Assembly: GCA_028289405.1 (NCBI GenBank)
Contig: JANQPP010000082.1
Span: 1 to 64,000, forward strand
Direction: 5' to 3'
DNA length: 64,000 nt
Source of the DNA: Pirellulales bacterium
GTDB lineage: Bacteria > Planctomycetota > Planctomycetia > Pirellulales > JANQPP01
Shown here: positions 25,143 to 35,320 of the stretch, piece by piece
How the letters are laid out: each line of letters begins with the position of its first letter
How positions within the stretch are numbered: position 1 is the stretch's first letter
Made by a program: the position numbers and the translations under genes
The notes under the pieces: model-generated
Database searches by the model: none
Told to the model about the DNA's origin: nothing
The model's input: the letters and a program-made list of their open reading frames with translations, nothing else

Positions 25143-26498
25143 ATGGTTTTTCATGCATCCGACGCGGAAGGACCGCGCCCACGCGCGGTACGCGCCGTGG
25201 GGATTTGTTTCTGTCTCCATGCGATTTTCTTGGCCACGGTCTCTTCCTCTTCTTTATTGGCGGAAGAATTCCCTGCGAAGAAATCCGTGCGGACCCCGGC
25301 AGTGCGGCACCGTTCCCGTCATCTCGAACTGCACACCGATCTTTCCGAACAGGACGCGAAAGTTCTCTCGAGGAAATTGGAGTCCGTGCTTCGCGTCTTG
25401 GGCAAATACTGGCGGCGACCCGTGGTGGGGACAGTCGTGTGTTATGTCGTGGAGGATCTATCCAACTGGCCCCGCTCATCGTTCCCTTACCCCGAAGCGC
25501 ATATTCTCTTGAAGCACGTCAAAGGAGGGACGCGGCTGGTAACCTTCCCAGCCGAGACGGCCCGCCGCGAAGTCCATGTGTATGCGATGGCCGATCCCGG
25601 AATCGTGCAGCATGAACTTGTCCATGCCTATTGCCTGCTCACCTTCGGCACTTGCGGGCCCGATTGGTACAAGGAGGGGATGGCGGAGTTTGCCTCTCGG
25701 GCCGAGGGAAACCATTTGGAGGTTATCTGTCCCGTGGAGGTTGTTCATTTCCTGAATGAAGATGAGGGCCCCTCGATCCCCCGGATCGTGCGTTCAGGAG
25801 AATTCACCGAGCCACTTACCGATAAATTCGACAACATGGGCAGCCAAAAATCACGCGCTAGTTTCAATCAGAACCGCTGGTCATCGACAGACGACGAGAT
25901 GGTCCGCAAAGCCAGGGAATCATACCATCGAAGCTGGTCTCTCTGCCATTTCCTGTTCCACAATCGCAACTACCAGCATCGCTTTCATCTGCTCGGTATG
26001 GCCTATCTGAATAACGTGGAAACGAATTTCGATCGCATGTTCCGGCCCGTCAAGCGGCAGCTCGAATTCGAATACCGACATTTCCGCGAGCATTTCGATC
26101 AGGGCTATCGCGTGGACCTTTGCCGCTGGGATTGGGAGAAGGAATTCGCCACGCTCACTTCCGGCGAGGTCAAAGCCGTGCATGTGAGCGCCGCGCGTGG
26201 TTATCAACCCTCGGGATTGATGGTGAATGCGAAGGAGACGTATCGCTATCGGTCCACTGGGAAATGGGCGACAGCGTCCGATCGCGATGAAACCACTGCG
26301 GACGGAGAGCTCGCCGGACGCGGGCGTTTGGTGGGCGCGATCTTGCAGGATTACGTGCTCAGCGAACCATTCGATCTCGGCTCGGCGGGAGAAATTACCA
26401 TCGATCGATCCGGGCAGCTTTATCTTCGCTGCCAAGATACATGGCATGAATTGGGCGATAACCGAGGCCGCGTCACCGTTCGCTGGCAGAGAAAATAG
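25143..26498 (+). CDS. Exported gluzincin-like putative peptidase
   Basis: A 451-residue protein with an N-terminal signal (AVGICFCLHAIFLATVSSS). The zinc site HELVHAY lies near residue 158, and the third ligand fits the glutamate of WYKEGMAEFASR about 24 residues later, the gluzincin arrangement seen in DUF1570-type planctomycete proteins. The remaining C-terminal half has no recognised domain and is rich in aromatic and charged residues. It follows the exported PCMT-like gene by 74 bases, so both may be made together and act on envelope or secreted proteins. Peptidase activity is inferred from the motif only. Confidence 0.82.
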   Translation: MVFHASDAEGPRPRAVRAVGICFCLHAIFLATVSSSSLLAEEFPAKKSVRTPAVRHRSRHLELHTDLSEQDAKVLSRKLESVLRVLGKYWRRPVVGTVVCYVVEDLSNWPRSSFPYPEAHILLKHVKGGTRLVTFPAETARREVHVYAMADPGIVQHELVHAYCLLTFGTCGPDWYKEGMAEFASRAEGNHLEVICPVEVVHFLNEDEGPSIPRIVRSGEFTEPLTDKFDNMGSQKSRASFNQNRWSSTDDEMVRKARESYHRSWSLCHFLFHNRNYQHRFHLLGMAYLNNVETNFDRMFRPVKRQLEFEYRHFREHFDQGYRVDLCRWDWEKEFATLTSGEVKAVHVSAARGYQPSGLMVNAKETYRYRSTGKWATASDRDETTADGELAGRGRLVGAILQDYVLSEPFDLGSAGEITIDRSGQLYLRCQDTWHELGDNRGRVTVRWQRK

Positions 26499-26762
26499 CC
26501 GAGCAGGACTCGCGATTTCTCATCTCCGCCACATTCGGTAGCGTGCTCATGGGGTTGCCACGCCTGGCGCCGTCGCGCGTGCAGACACCGTCAGCCATGC
26601 TGGACGAAACGCAAAATCTAGGCAGCTCTTCGCCGGTAGTGCGTCTTCCACTTTTTTTGATTCGCAACATGGCAGGGACATGCCAGCCGTGTCGCCAAGT
26701 TGCGCCGGTCGACATGTATCCTCTGCGACATCAAGATGCTCCGATTCCGCCGCCAAGGTTCA

Positions 26763-29700
26763 TCATTCGATGAACCGTTTGACGACCATCGCGTCGCGGA
26801 CGTTGTGGTCTTCCCCCGGTTCGTAGGCCACGGGCAACGAGCGATCGACAATGTAAAAACCGCGATGCCGGCGGATGTTGCCGGTATCGGCCCCCATTTC
26901 CCGGCCAATCTCCCAACCATCGAGATATTCGTTACGCGGTCTTGTACGAGGTGGCAATACTTCGAAATATCCGATCGTGATCCACACGGCGAAGGTGTTG
27001 GAACGGGTGGTCAGCAGGTTCGCCATCCGCTGGTGGCCGTGATAGCGGAAATAGGGGTTGCGAATCGGATTGTTGTAGCCTTGGCCCTGGTTGGGGGAGA
27101 GTAAGGGATTACGGCGGTTGCCGCCGCCCGGCTCCGGTCGCAGGAAAGTGACGTCGACGCCTGGCACGACGGGAGGCGGACGCAAGTGCCCGCCGCCAAA
27201 GGAGCGGAAAGGATTTCCCATGATGCTGGCAAATGTGAGGCCGTCGTCGTAATTCAGCATGTTGAAGGGATCCGCCGGCGTCGTGGCGCCGGAAGCCGTA
27301 TATCCCCGTCGGCTCTCCACGATTTCCGGCCAATTGGCGCCCGGCATGCGGTGCCGGATCGCTTCCCAAACTTCTTGGGCATAAATCGTGTTGATGTTCA
27401 CCCGCCCCGGTTCCCGGTAATCGGAGATGACGTGGAACGGCGGGCGGAGATGTACGCGGTCCAATCGGGGATCGTTCGCGCCAAAGCCGGCCGCGTTGAG
27501 CACCGTTTCATTCCCCACGAAAGGGGAAGGGACGCGGGTATATTCCAAGATGCGGTACCAGTGTGGCGCGCGGCGCACGCCCGCCCCCTGGCCGGCATTG
27601 CCGGAGTCGAAGAAATTCATCAGAAAGGCAAATTCACCTTCCTCCGGCTCGTCATTGTTATTACGAGGATTGTAGGCGGACTCGTTCTGGTCTCGAATTT
27701 CATGTTCTGACAGCAAGTTCGCCGGGTCCGTGCGCGGTACCAGCATCAGTTCCATCTCGCTGACAAAGGGCCGGTTGTTCCACATGAACCAGGGGAAGGG
27801 GCCAAATCCCGGTTGCGTTGGCGAATTGGTGGGCCGGGGGTCCCCGCGGTAGCCTTCCAGGGGAGAGCCGGGAGGCGCGTCCACTGACGTGAGAGGTTGG
27901 CCAAACGCATCCGCGCCCATGTTCAAATAGCCCAACGTGGTTCCCATCCGCTTCACTTCCGGCGGATCGTTTACGCTTGGAATATCAGGAATGGCGGACG
28001 GCTCCTGCGTGATGTTGGTCCAAATGTTTTGGCGGTTATCGTTGCTAGGTCCGCCGTCCCGCTGCCGCGAGGTTAGGAATCCGTTGCCTCCGGGAAATTG
28101 ATCGGTCGTCCATTCGCCCGTATACGTCGTCAGATCAATGGGCAACGTATCCACGGTGATGTAGGGATTGTACGGATTGTAAGTGAGTGGATTCGCTGGG
28201 TCCGTGGTCTGCGTACGGTCCGCCCAGGGCTGGATCGGGTTGGCCAATCGTTGAAGGTAGAGCACTTTGAAATTGGGACGGGTTTCGTCGTTATTGGGCA
28301 GATCGGGATTGTCGGCGGGGTTGTCGAATGGCTGATCGACCACCGAAGTGAACAGCGTATCGTCATTCCGTGGGTCGTCGCCGCGTCCCGGATTGATGGG
28401 GTAACCGTCGCGCGGTTCGGAGATGCTGAAGCGAATCTTTCGCCCACCTTCGGAAACGGTAGGAACCCAGGGCGCTCCCGCCGCCGATTGATACAGCGGA
28501 GAGACGAGGACGCCGAGGGCCGGCTTGCGGTCAGTCAGCGGCAGGCCAATCGGCCCACCATCCTGATCCACCACGGCCACATCTTGGCGCGTAAACCGAA
28601 GTGTTAGAGGATAATCAAAAGCTGGTTGATTACCTCCATCTCTCGTGGTGTCCCGCCGGCCAAAACCGATTTCGGCACCATTCCCTGCAGTTGTGTCTGC
28701 ATGCGGCGCCACCACGGCGTAATGGTTGGGATAGACAATCAGCGAGCCCTGGTTGCGGGCGAGAGAGAACGCCTTGATGCGGCCATTGCCCAGATTGAAT
28801 CGCACGTCCGTTCCGCCGGACGTTTCGGGTAGGTCTTCAGTGAAGTACATGATCCTCTCGATGCGTCGCGAATCGAGCACGGTATCTTCAGGCTCGCCCG
28901 CGTTTTGGTTGTTGGGCCGATCGGCCACGACGAGCCGCCAGACAGGCCAATTTCCGGTCCGGTCTCGCCGGCGGAGATCCACGCCGTAATCTCGCTGTTC
29001 ATCGCGGTCGATGTCGACGCCCCGCGCGGCCAAATCAAACGTGGGCGCGTCATGCGGGCTTTGTGGATTGAACAGCTCCACGACCAGGCTTCCCTTGGGG
29101 CGAGCGATCTGGTCCCAGTCATCATCCCGGCCATCCTGCACCGTGCCGTTGCCGGCAGTGTCGTCGCGGGTGCGGCGATCGTGCACTGCCAAGACTTCCG
29201 TGATCAGCAGTTCGGGACGTTCGCAGCCCCAAACCTCTCCTCGCTGCGGGCCATCGGTCCCTGTCGAGGGATCTCCGTCCACGTTCCAAACGTGCCCCGT
29301 GTCCGGCTCGCCGGTGATCGGCTGGGAGCGGAAGGGATGGACGTCGTACTCGAAATAGGTCATGGCCCCGTCGCGATCGCGGAAGTCCACCACGTTCACG
29401 GCCCATTGGGCGGCGATGCGGGCTCGCGCGGCGGCTTCATCCTCGCCGGCACGCGGCGTCACGGGGTAATTGTCATCCAGCAAGATCATGGCCAGCATAT
29501 ACAGGTACCGGGCATAGATCTGCCGGACTTCCAAGCGATTGCGGGGATCCTCCATGGCCAAATGAGGCGCGAGAAGTTCCCCGTTGTTGTGATGGAAGGT
29601 GGTGACCGGCTGTGTTTCCGGCGGTTGATTCAGTGTTTGCGACCGATAGAAGCGGACGGCATCATTCGCCATCTCCTCCCGTTCGTCGATCGTGCCGGCA

Positions 29701-31946
29701 TTGTTGCTGTCTTGCCCGTCGCCGAAAGGGCGATTGAGATCGAACCGCAACCCGGCAAGTAAATCGGGTGAGAAATAAAACCGCGCCGCATCATTCAATG
29801 TTTGCGCGTCCGTGGGATTCATGCCGTGTTGCAGCAGCCGAGCCTTGAGCAAGTCCACCACATGTAGCGGCTGCGGCTGACCGGCATTGGTCAAAATTTG
29901 CGCGAGCTGCGGCGGGGCTTGGATGTTGGGCACGGGCAGGTCCCAACCTTCTGCCGTGACCAGCGCCCGCTTGCGGGCCTTGGCCTGCCGCTGTTGCAAA
30001 TCGTCGTTTTCGTTGTCACCAAAGACGTCCGGAAGCAGTTTGGCCAAACGGCCTGGCAGGATGGGAGCATCGCGGTCGTTGTACCGCAGCAAGCGTTCGA
30101 TTTCTCCCCAAGTGAATGGAGCATCGATTTCATCCACCGTGGTAGCATCGGCGCGGGAAGCTCGAGGCGCGTCCTGAGAGAGATTCAGTTCATACGGATT
30201 GTTCTTCACGAAATTCGTGCTGGCCAGGTTGCTCTGTACCGGTTGAAAAATCCGTCGGCGGCCGTCCGCATCCCAGCCTGCCATACTGCGGTAGAGCGGC
30301 TGCCCACGAAAATCGATGCCCATTCGGCCCACGCCCCAGAGGTCTGGCGGCGTTCCAAAGGAGGAGGCGGTGCGGGAATAGTCCGTGAAGGAAAACCGCG
30401 TCTGCCGGTCTTGGGGGTAATGTTGGTGTTTGAGCGCGGCACGGGGATCATTTCCCATGGTGCTGCCTGGCCCCTGGAGTCCACTGACTTGTGCGGTATT
30501 CAACTCACCGTAACGTCCGGGCAATTGCTGAGTCGTATCTCCCTGAAGCAACCTCCGCAACTGGGCGATATTGAATAACGCTGGAAGCGGTGTGGCGGCT
30601 CCCGCGGTCTGCACGGGAAACGTCAAATCGACGTCGGCTGGACCATAGCCCAGACCGGCTGGCAGATCCGCTGGGGGGACGCCGCCCGCTTCGGCGAACG
30701 GTCCCGTCACTGGATCACTATGCAGATTCGTATTCACGTGCGCGAGGCCGCCATGCGCGTTCAGATGAAAGCGACCATCCAAGTCGACGCACAGGATCGC
30801 GGCCAACGTCTTGTAGCGGCGTCCATCGGGAGCCGTCTCCACGGGATAGCCGGGGTCGATCCAGATGCTGTCCGTCAGGCCATCGCCATCGTTGTCCACG
30901 TCCCACGGCGGAGGCACGGCGCGATTTTGGTAGATGGGGTCTTGTTCATAAGCGGGGTTCATGCTGGCGAACAGCGGATGCAATTCGCTCAAGGGACGCA
31001 TCACCACGCTCTGCTTGAGCCCGGAGGACAAGTCTCCCCAACGCCCGGGCTCCTTGTTTTGCCAGTACCTCATCAGGTCGGGCCGGTGGAACGAAGGCAT
31101 GGCCACGTATTGTCCGCTGGTGCCAAAAGGCGTGGAACTGCCCAAAGGTACCGGCACCGGCATCGCGAGGAACATGTTCTGCGCATCCACCGCGTCGTAG
31201 TCTTCATCCGTCAGGGAGAAGGGGAACGGCGCCTGGCGGAATTGCTGGAAATAGGATTCATACGTGCTGTTCTTGGGATTGGGGAGCAACGCCAAGGAAA
31301 GGCCGTTGTCCGTGGCGGTGTAGCGGTTGGAATTCGGCTCATATCCCACGCCAGTGCCGTTGAATGGCCGGCCATTGATCAGAAATTCATTTTCCGCGAG
31401 TTGGGCCAAAATTTGATCCATATTTTCGTTGGGGCGGAAGTTCGACAGGCCGAACACGCGGACCGTATTCCGAGGGCCCACCTGGCTAAACGGTCCAAAG
31501 TAGTCGACCACGCGGCCACTCCGTCCGGCGAGCGGGCCGGAGATGAGCGTGAATACGCAACCGTTGTAGTATCCGTCCAGTGCGTTGAGCGGGCCTTGCA
31601 CCGGGATATCGAGCAACTCGCCGCGCAAAAAGGTTTGCACCGTCATTTGGGCTGGCCCCGAGACGTTGCCACGAATGCCGTCATCGCCGTAGAGATCGGC
31701 CAGCAGGCTGTGACTCCGCATGGGAGAGAGCGGGTTGTTCGTGTCGCGGAGCAGATCGAGCGCGAGCCGCTCCATCACTTCTTCCGGTTTGGTGCCGTAA
31801 AGCTCCAGCCGCGCGGCAGCCGTGGCCGCTTCCCGAGTTAGGCCGGCGACCACTACATAGGTGACCACCACGACGGAAAACAGAGCCAATAGGCTGAGCA
31901 TCACCAACAGCAAAACGCCGCGGCGGGTACATTTGCCTCGTCGCAT
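26763..31946 (-). CDS. Giant GspK/PilX-like pseudopilus protein (1727 residues)
   Basis: The last gene of the pilus-like locus. The N-terminus MRRGKCTRRGVLLLVMLSL plus a 25-residue helix resembles the GspK/PilX leader (G followed by hydrophobics, no Glu at +5). Segments DLDGRFHLNAHGG (about residue 390) and GRVNINTIYAQEVW (about 1560) resemble the two 'NLN'/'NINT' motifs of GspK, which usually has only about 330 residues. The rest is a long, Asp/Asn/Pro-rich extracellular body with a calcium-loop-like DVDNDGDGLTDSIW. A strong ribosome site AAAGGAG sits 8 bases before ATG 31946. It follows the fourth pseudopilin by 237 bases. A tip or adhesin-like component is the likely role, by inference. 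Confidence 0.8.
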   Translation of the reverse strand: MRRGKCTRRGVLLLVMLSLLALFSVVVVTYVVVAGLTREAATAAARLELYGTKPEEVMERLALDLLRDTNNPLSPMRSHSLLADLYGDDGIRGNVSGPAQMTVQTFLRGELLDIPVQGPLNALDGYYNGCVFTLISGPLAGRSGRVVDYFGPFSQVGPRNTVRVFGLSNFRPNENMDQILAQLAENEFLINGRPFNGTGVGYEPNSNRYTATDNGLSLALLPNPKNSTYESYFQQFRQAPFPFSLTDEDYDAVDAQNMFLAMPVPVPLGSSTPFGTSGQYVAMPSFHRPDLMRYWQNKEPGRWGDLSSGLKQSVVMRPLSELHPLFASMNPAYEQDPIYQNRAVPPPWDVDNDGDGLTDSIWIDPGYPVETAPDGRRYKTLAAILCVDLDGRFHLNAHGGLAHVNTNLHSDPVTGPFAEAGGVPPADLPAGLGYGPADVDLTFPVQTAGAATPLPALFNIAQLRRLLQGDTTQQLPGRYGELNTAQVSGLQGPGSTMGNDPRAALKHQHYPQDRQTRFSFTDYSRTASSFGTPPDLWGVGRMGIDFRGQPLYRSMAGWDADGRRRIFQPVQSNLASTNFVKNNPYELNLSQDAPRASRADATTVDEIDAPFTWGEIERLLRYNDRDAPILPGRLAKLLPDVFGDNENDDLQQRQAKARKRALVTAEGWDLPVPNIQAPPQLAQILTNAGQPQPLHVVDLLKARLLQHGMNPTDAQTLNDAARFYFSPDLLAGLRFDLNRPFGDGQDSNNAGTIDEREEMANDAVRFYRSQTLNQPPETQPVTTFHHNNGELLAPHLAMEDPRNRLEVRQIYARYLYMLAMILLDDNYPVTPRAGEDEAAARARIAAQWAVNVVDFRDRDGAMTYFEYDVHPFRSQPITGEPDTGHVWNVDGDPSTGTDGPQRGEVWGCERPELLITEVLAVHDRRTRDDTAGNGTVQDGRDDDWDQIARPKGSLVVELFNPQSPHDAPTFDLAARGVDIDRDEQRDYGVDLRRRDRTGNWPVWRLVVADRPNNQNAGEPEDTVLDSRRIERIMYFTEDLPETSGGTDVRFNLGNGRIKAFSLARNQGSLIVYPNHYAVVAPHADTTAGNGAEIGFGRRDTTRDGGNQPAFDYPLTLRFTRQDVAVVDQDGGPIGLPLTDRKPALGVLVSPLYQSAAGAPWVPTVSEGGRKIRFSISEPRDGYPINPGRGDDPRNDDTLFTSVVDQPFDNPADNPDLPNNDETRPNFKVLYLQRLANPIQPWADRTQTTDPANPLTYNPYNPYITVDTLPIDLTTYTGEWTTDQFPGGNGFLTSRQRDGGPSNDNRQNIWTNITQEPSAIPDIPSVNDPPEVKRMGTTLGYLNMGADAFGQPLTSVDAPPGSPLEGYRGDPRPTNSPTQPGFGPFPWFMWNNRPFVSEMELMLVPRTDPANLLSEHEIRDQNESAYNPRNNNDEPEEGEFAFLMNFFDSGNAGQGAGVRRAPHWYRILEYTRVPSPFVGNETVLNAAGFGANDPRLDRVHLRPPFHVISDYREPGRVNINTIYAQEVWEAIRHRMPGANWPEIVESRRGYTASGATTPADPFNMLNYDDGLTFASIMGNPFRSFGGGHLRPPPVVPGVDVTFLRPEPGGGNRRNPLLSPNQGQGYNNPIRNPYFRYHGHQRMANLLTTRSNTFAVWITIGYFEVLPPRTRPRNEYLDGWEIGREMGADTGNIRRHRGFYIVDRSLPVAYEPGEDHNVRDAMVVKRFIE

Positions 31947-32183
31947 GAGTTGATCTCCTTTCGAAGCGTGGAGAAGAGATTGCCGATCCTAGGAAAAAAG
32001 CGCGGCCACGATCGTGCCAGGGAAGTTCATTTCCCAGGGCAAAAATAGATCGTGGTTCGCATCAGGTTTTTTTCCTCGGTTCGTTTGTTCCGGTACACTG
32101 GCCCGCTTCGAAGGTGGAGGCCGCTCGGGCCTCATAAGGTTAAAAAATCCGATAAGAAGGTTTCCAAGCTATATCTATAAGCA

Positions 32184-33272
32184 TCAATTCCATCCGGTCC
32201 AGCGCGTGGACCTTTCGATGCGCATCACCTCTTCGTACACGCCCACGACGCCATCGATGATGGAAACGAACACGGCATTGCCTTTCCCTCCTGCTGAAGG
32301 GGGATCCGTGTTCCAATCCGGCCCCTGAATACTTACGAAGGTTTCGGTTTCGCCAGGGAGCGGATCTTCCACGGAGACGATCCGATACCAGGAGAAGTAG
32401 CCTTTGCCCGGTTCGATACCGGTCGGTAAAGCGGCGGAGACCAAGATCCATTGGCCGGCGCGCAAAGGCAGATCCTGCCCGGGCAGGCGCAGGTCCCCCC
32501 CTCCCCAGCCGGCTCCCAAAATTTCTCCTGGCAGTACTCGCTCCGTGTCCGCGGGGTTTGTCAGGTCGCGGCGGTAAAACGTGACCACCGAGACGGTGTA
32601 TTGATCCGCGTTGCGGGTACGCACCGTGGGGTCATTGCTCAACTCCGGATCACGTACCATGGTCACGAGCCAAGAATACTGTCCCTCAAAGGCACGCTGA
32701 CCAGTCCCCGTGGTGAAGACCTGCCGGGGTGGCAAGTCGGGGTCATCGGGGACATCGAGCGTGAGGTCGTTCCGGGCCAGGAAAACCATCTCCGCCAGTT
32801 GTTGCGTGACCGCCGGCGGTAAACCGGGCGCGTTGATGTCCGTTAACGTTCCTCGCAGCAGATAAGGAATGTTGTTATTCGCCGACGCGGCGAAGGGAAA
32901 TCTGAGCAGGTTTTGTGGATTGCTGGTGCCGGTGGCCAAGGCGCGGTTAATCAACAGCGGATCGAGGGCGAAGGCATCGAAGCGGTTCGCCGTGTTGCCT
33001 CCCAGGGGCTGCCCGGTCGCGCTCAGCCACCGCTCGGGGTCGAGCAGCCGCCGTACCTTGACTTCCCGCAGCCCTGCCTTGCCGAGCGCGGACTTGTTGT
33101 CCTCAATAGCGCCCCGCAAGATGAACTCATGTCCCACCGGGATCAGCGCGGCCAAGCCCAACATGCCGACCGCCATCACGAACATGGAAATGAGGACTTC
33201 CAATAACGTGATACCCGACCGCTGTTGGGGCTGCTGCGTCAAAGCGATGGGAATTTGCCTGGAGGATGTCAT
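32184..33272 (-). CDS. PilV/GspI-like pseudopilin
   Basis: A 362-residue pseudopilin. The leader is unusual in length: MTSSRQIPIALTQQPQQRSG, then ITLLEVLISMFVMAVGMLGL, the PilV/GspI type with 'TLLEVLISM...GMLGLA' and the +5 Glu. The following domain begins with LIPVGHEFILRGAIEDNKSA and is much larger than in typical minor pilins. The start at ATG 33272 lies one base beyond the stop of the preceding gene, which implies translational coupling; the frame is open to 33359 but that would overlap the previous gene. The C-terminal region ends with VFVSIIDGVVGVYEEVMRIE. Confidence 0.9.
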   Translation of the reverse strand: MTSSRQIPIALTQQPQQRSGITLLEVLISMFVMAVGMLGLAALIPVGHEFILRGAIEDNKSALGKAGLREVKVRRLLDPERWLSATGQPLGGNTANRFDAFALDPLLINRALATGTSNPQNLLRFPFAASANNNIPYLLRGTLTDINAPGLPPAVTQQLAEMVFLARNDLTLDVPDDPDLPPRQVFTTGTGQRAFEGQYSWLVTMVRDPELSNDPTVRTRNADQYTVSVVTFYRRDLTNPADTERVLPGEILGAGWGGGDLRLPGQDLPLRAGQWILVSAALPTGIEPGKGYFSWYRIVSVEDPLPGETETFVSIQGPDWNTDPPSAGGKGNAVFVSIIDGVVGVYEEVMRIERSTRWTGWN

Positions 33273-33273
33273 G

Positions 33274-34362
33274 CTAACGCGCTCCTCCCATCGCCTGGGC
33301 CTGACGGGCAAACTGCCGGCTGACCACGATGGCATCTTGAGGCGCGACGGCCGAGTCAATCGACGTGGCGGACGTGGACGTGGCGGCGACTTCCGTGGTC
33401 GTGACTCGCCCCGCCTGATGACCGATGGCCACCCAATAATTGGTTACATCTTGATAATTGAAGACGACCAGCGGGTCATCGGGGTCCGTGTCGCCGCCGA
33501 TTTTGACGCGCTGTCCCAACATCAAATAGACCGGTTCGCTGGGGCGGCGAGGCACATCCACGCCATAGCGTACCGATTCCAAGCTGCCGTCCGCCGCGAA
33601 CATAATCACGACCGAACTCAAATTCGGCTCATCGTCCGTATTCTGAAAGAATGCGGAGAACGTGCTGTGGTCGTCGTTGGTGAGGCTGTCGATTCCGGAA
33701 AACTGCAAGTCAATCACGGAGCCCGCCGGCAACTGCAGCGGAGGAATGGACGACTTCACAGGCTGCCGAAAAATCTGAAAGGGAAGCCCCGGTTCGGGCA
33801 CACTGGGCACGAAGCTGGTGGTTTTGATATCCACGGGGACAATATTCCATGGCGGCTCGACAATGAAAAATCCGTCTTCATCCAGGTCATCGGGATCATT
33901 GGCCACCACGCGGTACATGCGGCCCTGGTAATTGATCTTGAGCAAGTCGCCATGCTTCACGAGCCCTTGCCAACCGACATCGGTAACGTCGTTGCTATGC
34001 AGTCGCGTGATCTGACCTTGCCCAATGTCCCCCTTGATCACGGCGCGGGAAATCATGGAGTCCCCCGCATAAGGAGGAGGTGCTTCGGCCATATGCACTG
34101 AGAGCACCGCCTGTGGCAGTTCGGGGCTCAGCCGTTCCAACAAAATGCCGCCGGGACGCCCTGATTCGATGGCGCGTGCCCGGGCACCGCCGATGAACGC
34201 GGAGAGTTCCCGCGCCGCTTCCCGTGTTTGGCGGCCATCCAAAGCCTGGCCGAACAAGGGGAGCGCGACCAGTCCGAAGGCCAGCAAGATGGTAATCACC
34301 ACCAACATTTCCACGAGGGAAAAGCCGTGCCGTGCTCCCTGTTTTGTCTGGAAGGCTTGCAT
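33274..34362 (-). CDS. GspH/FimT-like pseudopilin
   Basis: A 362-residue prepilin-like protein with leader MQAFQTKQGARHG then FSLVEMLVVITILLAFGLVAL (G|FSLVE cleavage site, +5 Glu). The segment REAARELSAFIGGARARAIESGRPGGI is the GspH/FimT mark, followed by a long Asp-rich, Pro-rich globular region. It is roughly twice the usual size of GspH. It starts one base after the stop of the upstream pseudopilin and ends one base before the next start, so the four genes appear translationally coupled. Confidence 0.92.
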   Translation of the reverse strand: MQAFQTKQGARHGFSLVEMLVVITILLAFGLVALPLFGQALDGRQTREAARELSAFIGGARARAIESGRPGGILLERLSPELPQAVLSVHMAEAPPPYAGDSMISRAVIKGDIGQGQITRLHSNDVTDVGWQGLVKHGDLLKINYQGRMYRVVANDPDDLDEDGFFIVEPPWNIVPVDIKTTSFVPSVPEPGLPFQIFRQPVKSSIPPLQLPAGSVIDLQFSGIDSLTNDDHSTFSAFFQNTDDEPNLSSVVIMFAADGSLESVRYGVDVPRRPSEPVYLMLGQRVKIGGDTDPDDPLVVFNYQDVTNYWVAIGHQAGRVTTTEVAATSTSATSIDSAVAPQDAIVVSRQFARQAQAMGGAR

Positions 34363-34363
34363 G

Positions 34364-35320
34364 TTAGTTCACCGCCAACAGGTGGTTATGAATGTTATCC
34401 AAATGGGTGCCCAACTCGCCTTGAGGATCGGCTGCTGGCGAACCCATCAAATCTCCCTGCTGCGTGACCGCGGAATACGGATCGTTATGGTTTTCTCGGT
34501 AGCTGAAATTGCCGGTGTCGTTGTCGGTGGAGAGGCCGTAGCTCTGATCGGGACCGCCGGAATAAATCAACGGGTAGAGTGCGTAGCCCCGTTCGCCTTC
34601 ACGGAAGTCGACTTTGCGGACATCAAACGGGTCGGGATCTTGTCCCGTCTGCAATTCCGATTCGAAGCCGGGCGCCCAGCGCAGAAAACTGATAGGCCGC
34701 CCCCAGCCATCCACGAATTCCGGCATGCCGTCTCCATCCACGTCGTCAATTTCGCTTTCGCGAAACTGTTCCCGTCCCTGGGACTCGTTCGCCGCCCCCA
34801 TGGTGAGAATCATGTACAGGCACTCGGCTCCCTGAAATTGCGGTGTTACGCCCGTGCCCAGGGCATTGACCCGCTCGTACCGACGGAGATAAGCCCGGGA
34901 AAGGGCGGGACGGTGCTCAATGCCCCGACGTTCGCCACTCGGTTCGTCTAGAATGTCGCGGTAGCGGTCCGGCATCTCCATCCGCATCAACTCGCGGAGC
35001 GCCTGCAAACGGCGCTTGGCGAAGATGAATTGTGCATTCCGCGCGCCAGGATTCACCTGTCTGCTAAGCGTGGCCGTATCCAACGGCACGCGGCGAGTTC
35101 GATAAGATTCCCAGCGGACCATGAGCAACTTGTGCAGCTTGGCTACCAACGCGCGGGTTCGCGCCTCGCGGGCGGATTCCTGCGCGGCATACGTCGCCAC
35201 CAGCACGGAGCTAGCCAAGATCGAGATGATCGTGATCGTGACCAGCAATTCGACCAGCGTAAATCCTGGCCGAAGCGAGAGTGAGCCTTGTTGGGCGTGT
35301 GGGAAAGGCCGCCGGCTCAT
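34364..35320 (-). CDS. Type IV prepilin-like protein
   Basis: A 318-residue protein with leader ending RPG then [20 protein letters not shown], +5 Glu present. The extracellular part has a segment ESEIDDVDGDGMPEFVDGWG that looks like a calcium-binding DxDxDG loop followed by the 'DGWGRP' element seen in many planctomycete prepilins. Its ATG overlaps the stop of the upstream gene (ATGA at 35317-35320), the tightest coupling of the locus. It cannot be assigned to one Gsp class; it may be a GspJ/GspG equivalent. Confidence 0.9.
   Translation of the reverse strand: MSRRPFPHAQQGSLSLRPGFTLVELLVTITIISILASSVLVATYAAQESAREARTRALVAKLHKLLMVRWESYRTRRVPLDTATLSRQVNPGARNAQFIFAKRRLQALRELMRMEMPDRYRDILDEPSGERRGIEHRPALSRAYLRRYERVNALGTGVTPQFQGAECLYMILTMGAANESQGREQFRESEIDDVDGDGMPEFVDGWGRPISFLRWAPGFESELQTGQDPDPFDVRKVDFREGERGYALYPLIYSGGPDQSYGLSTDNDTGNFSYRENHNDPYSAVTQQGDLMGSPAADPQGELGTHLDNIHNHLLAVN

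Noticed and set aside
28905-29762. A 285-codon plus-strand frame opposite the giant gene
   Set aside because: It is a shadow of the long minus-strand frame; no start site or domain. The same holds for the 410- and 373-codon frames at 32869 and 30720.
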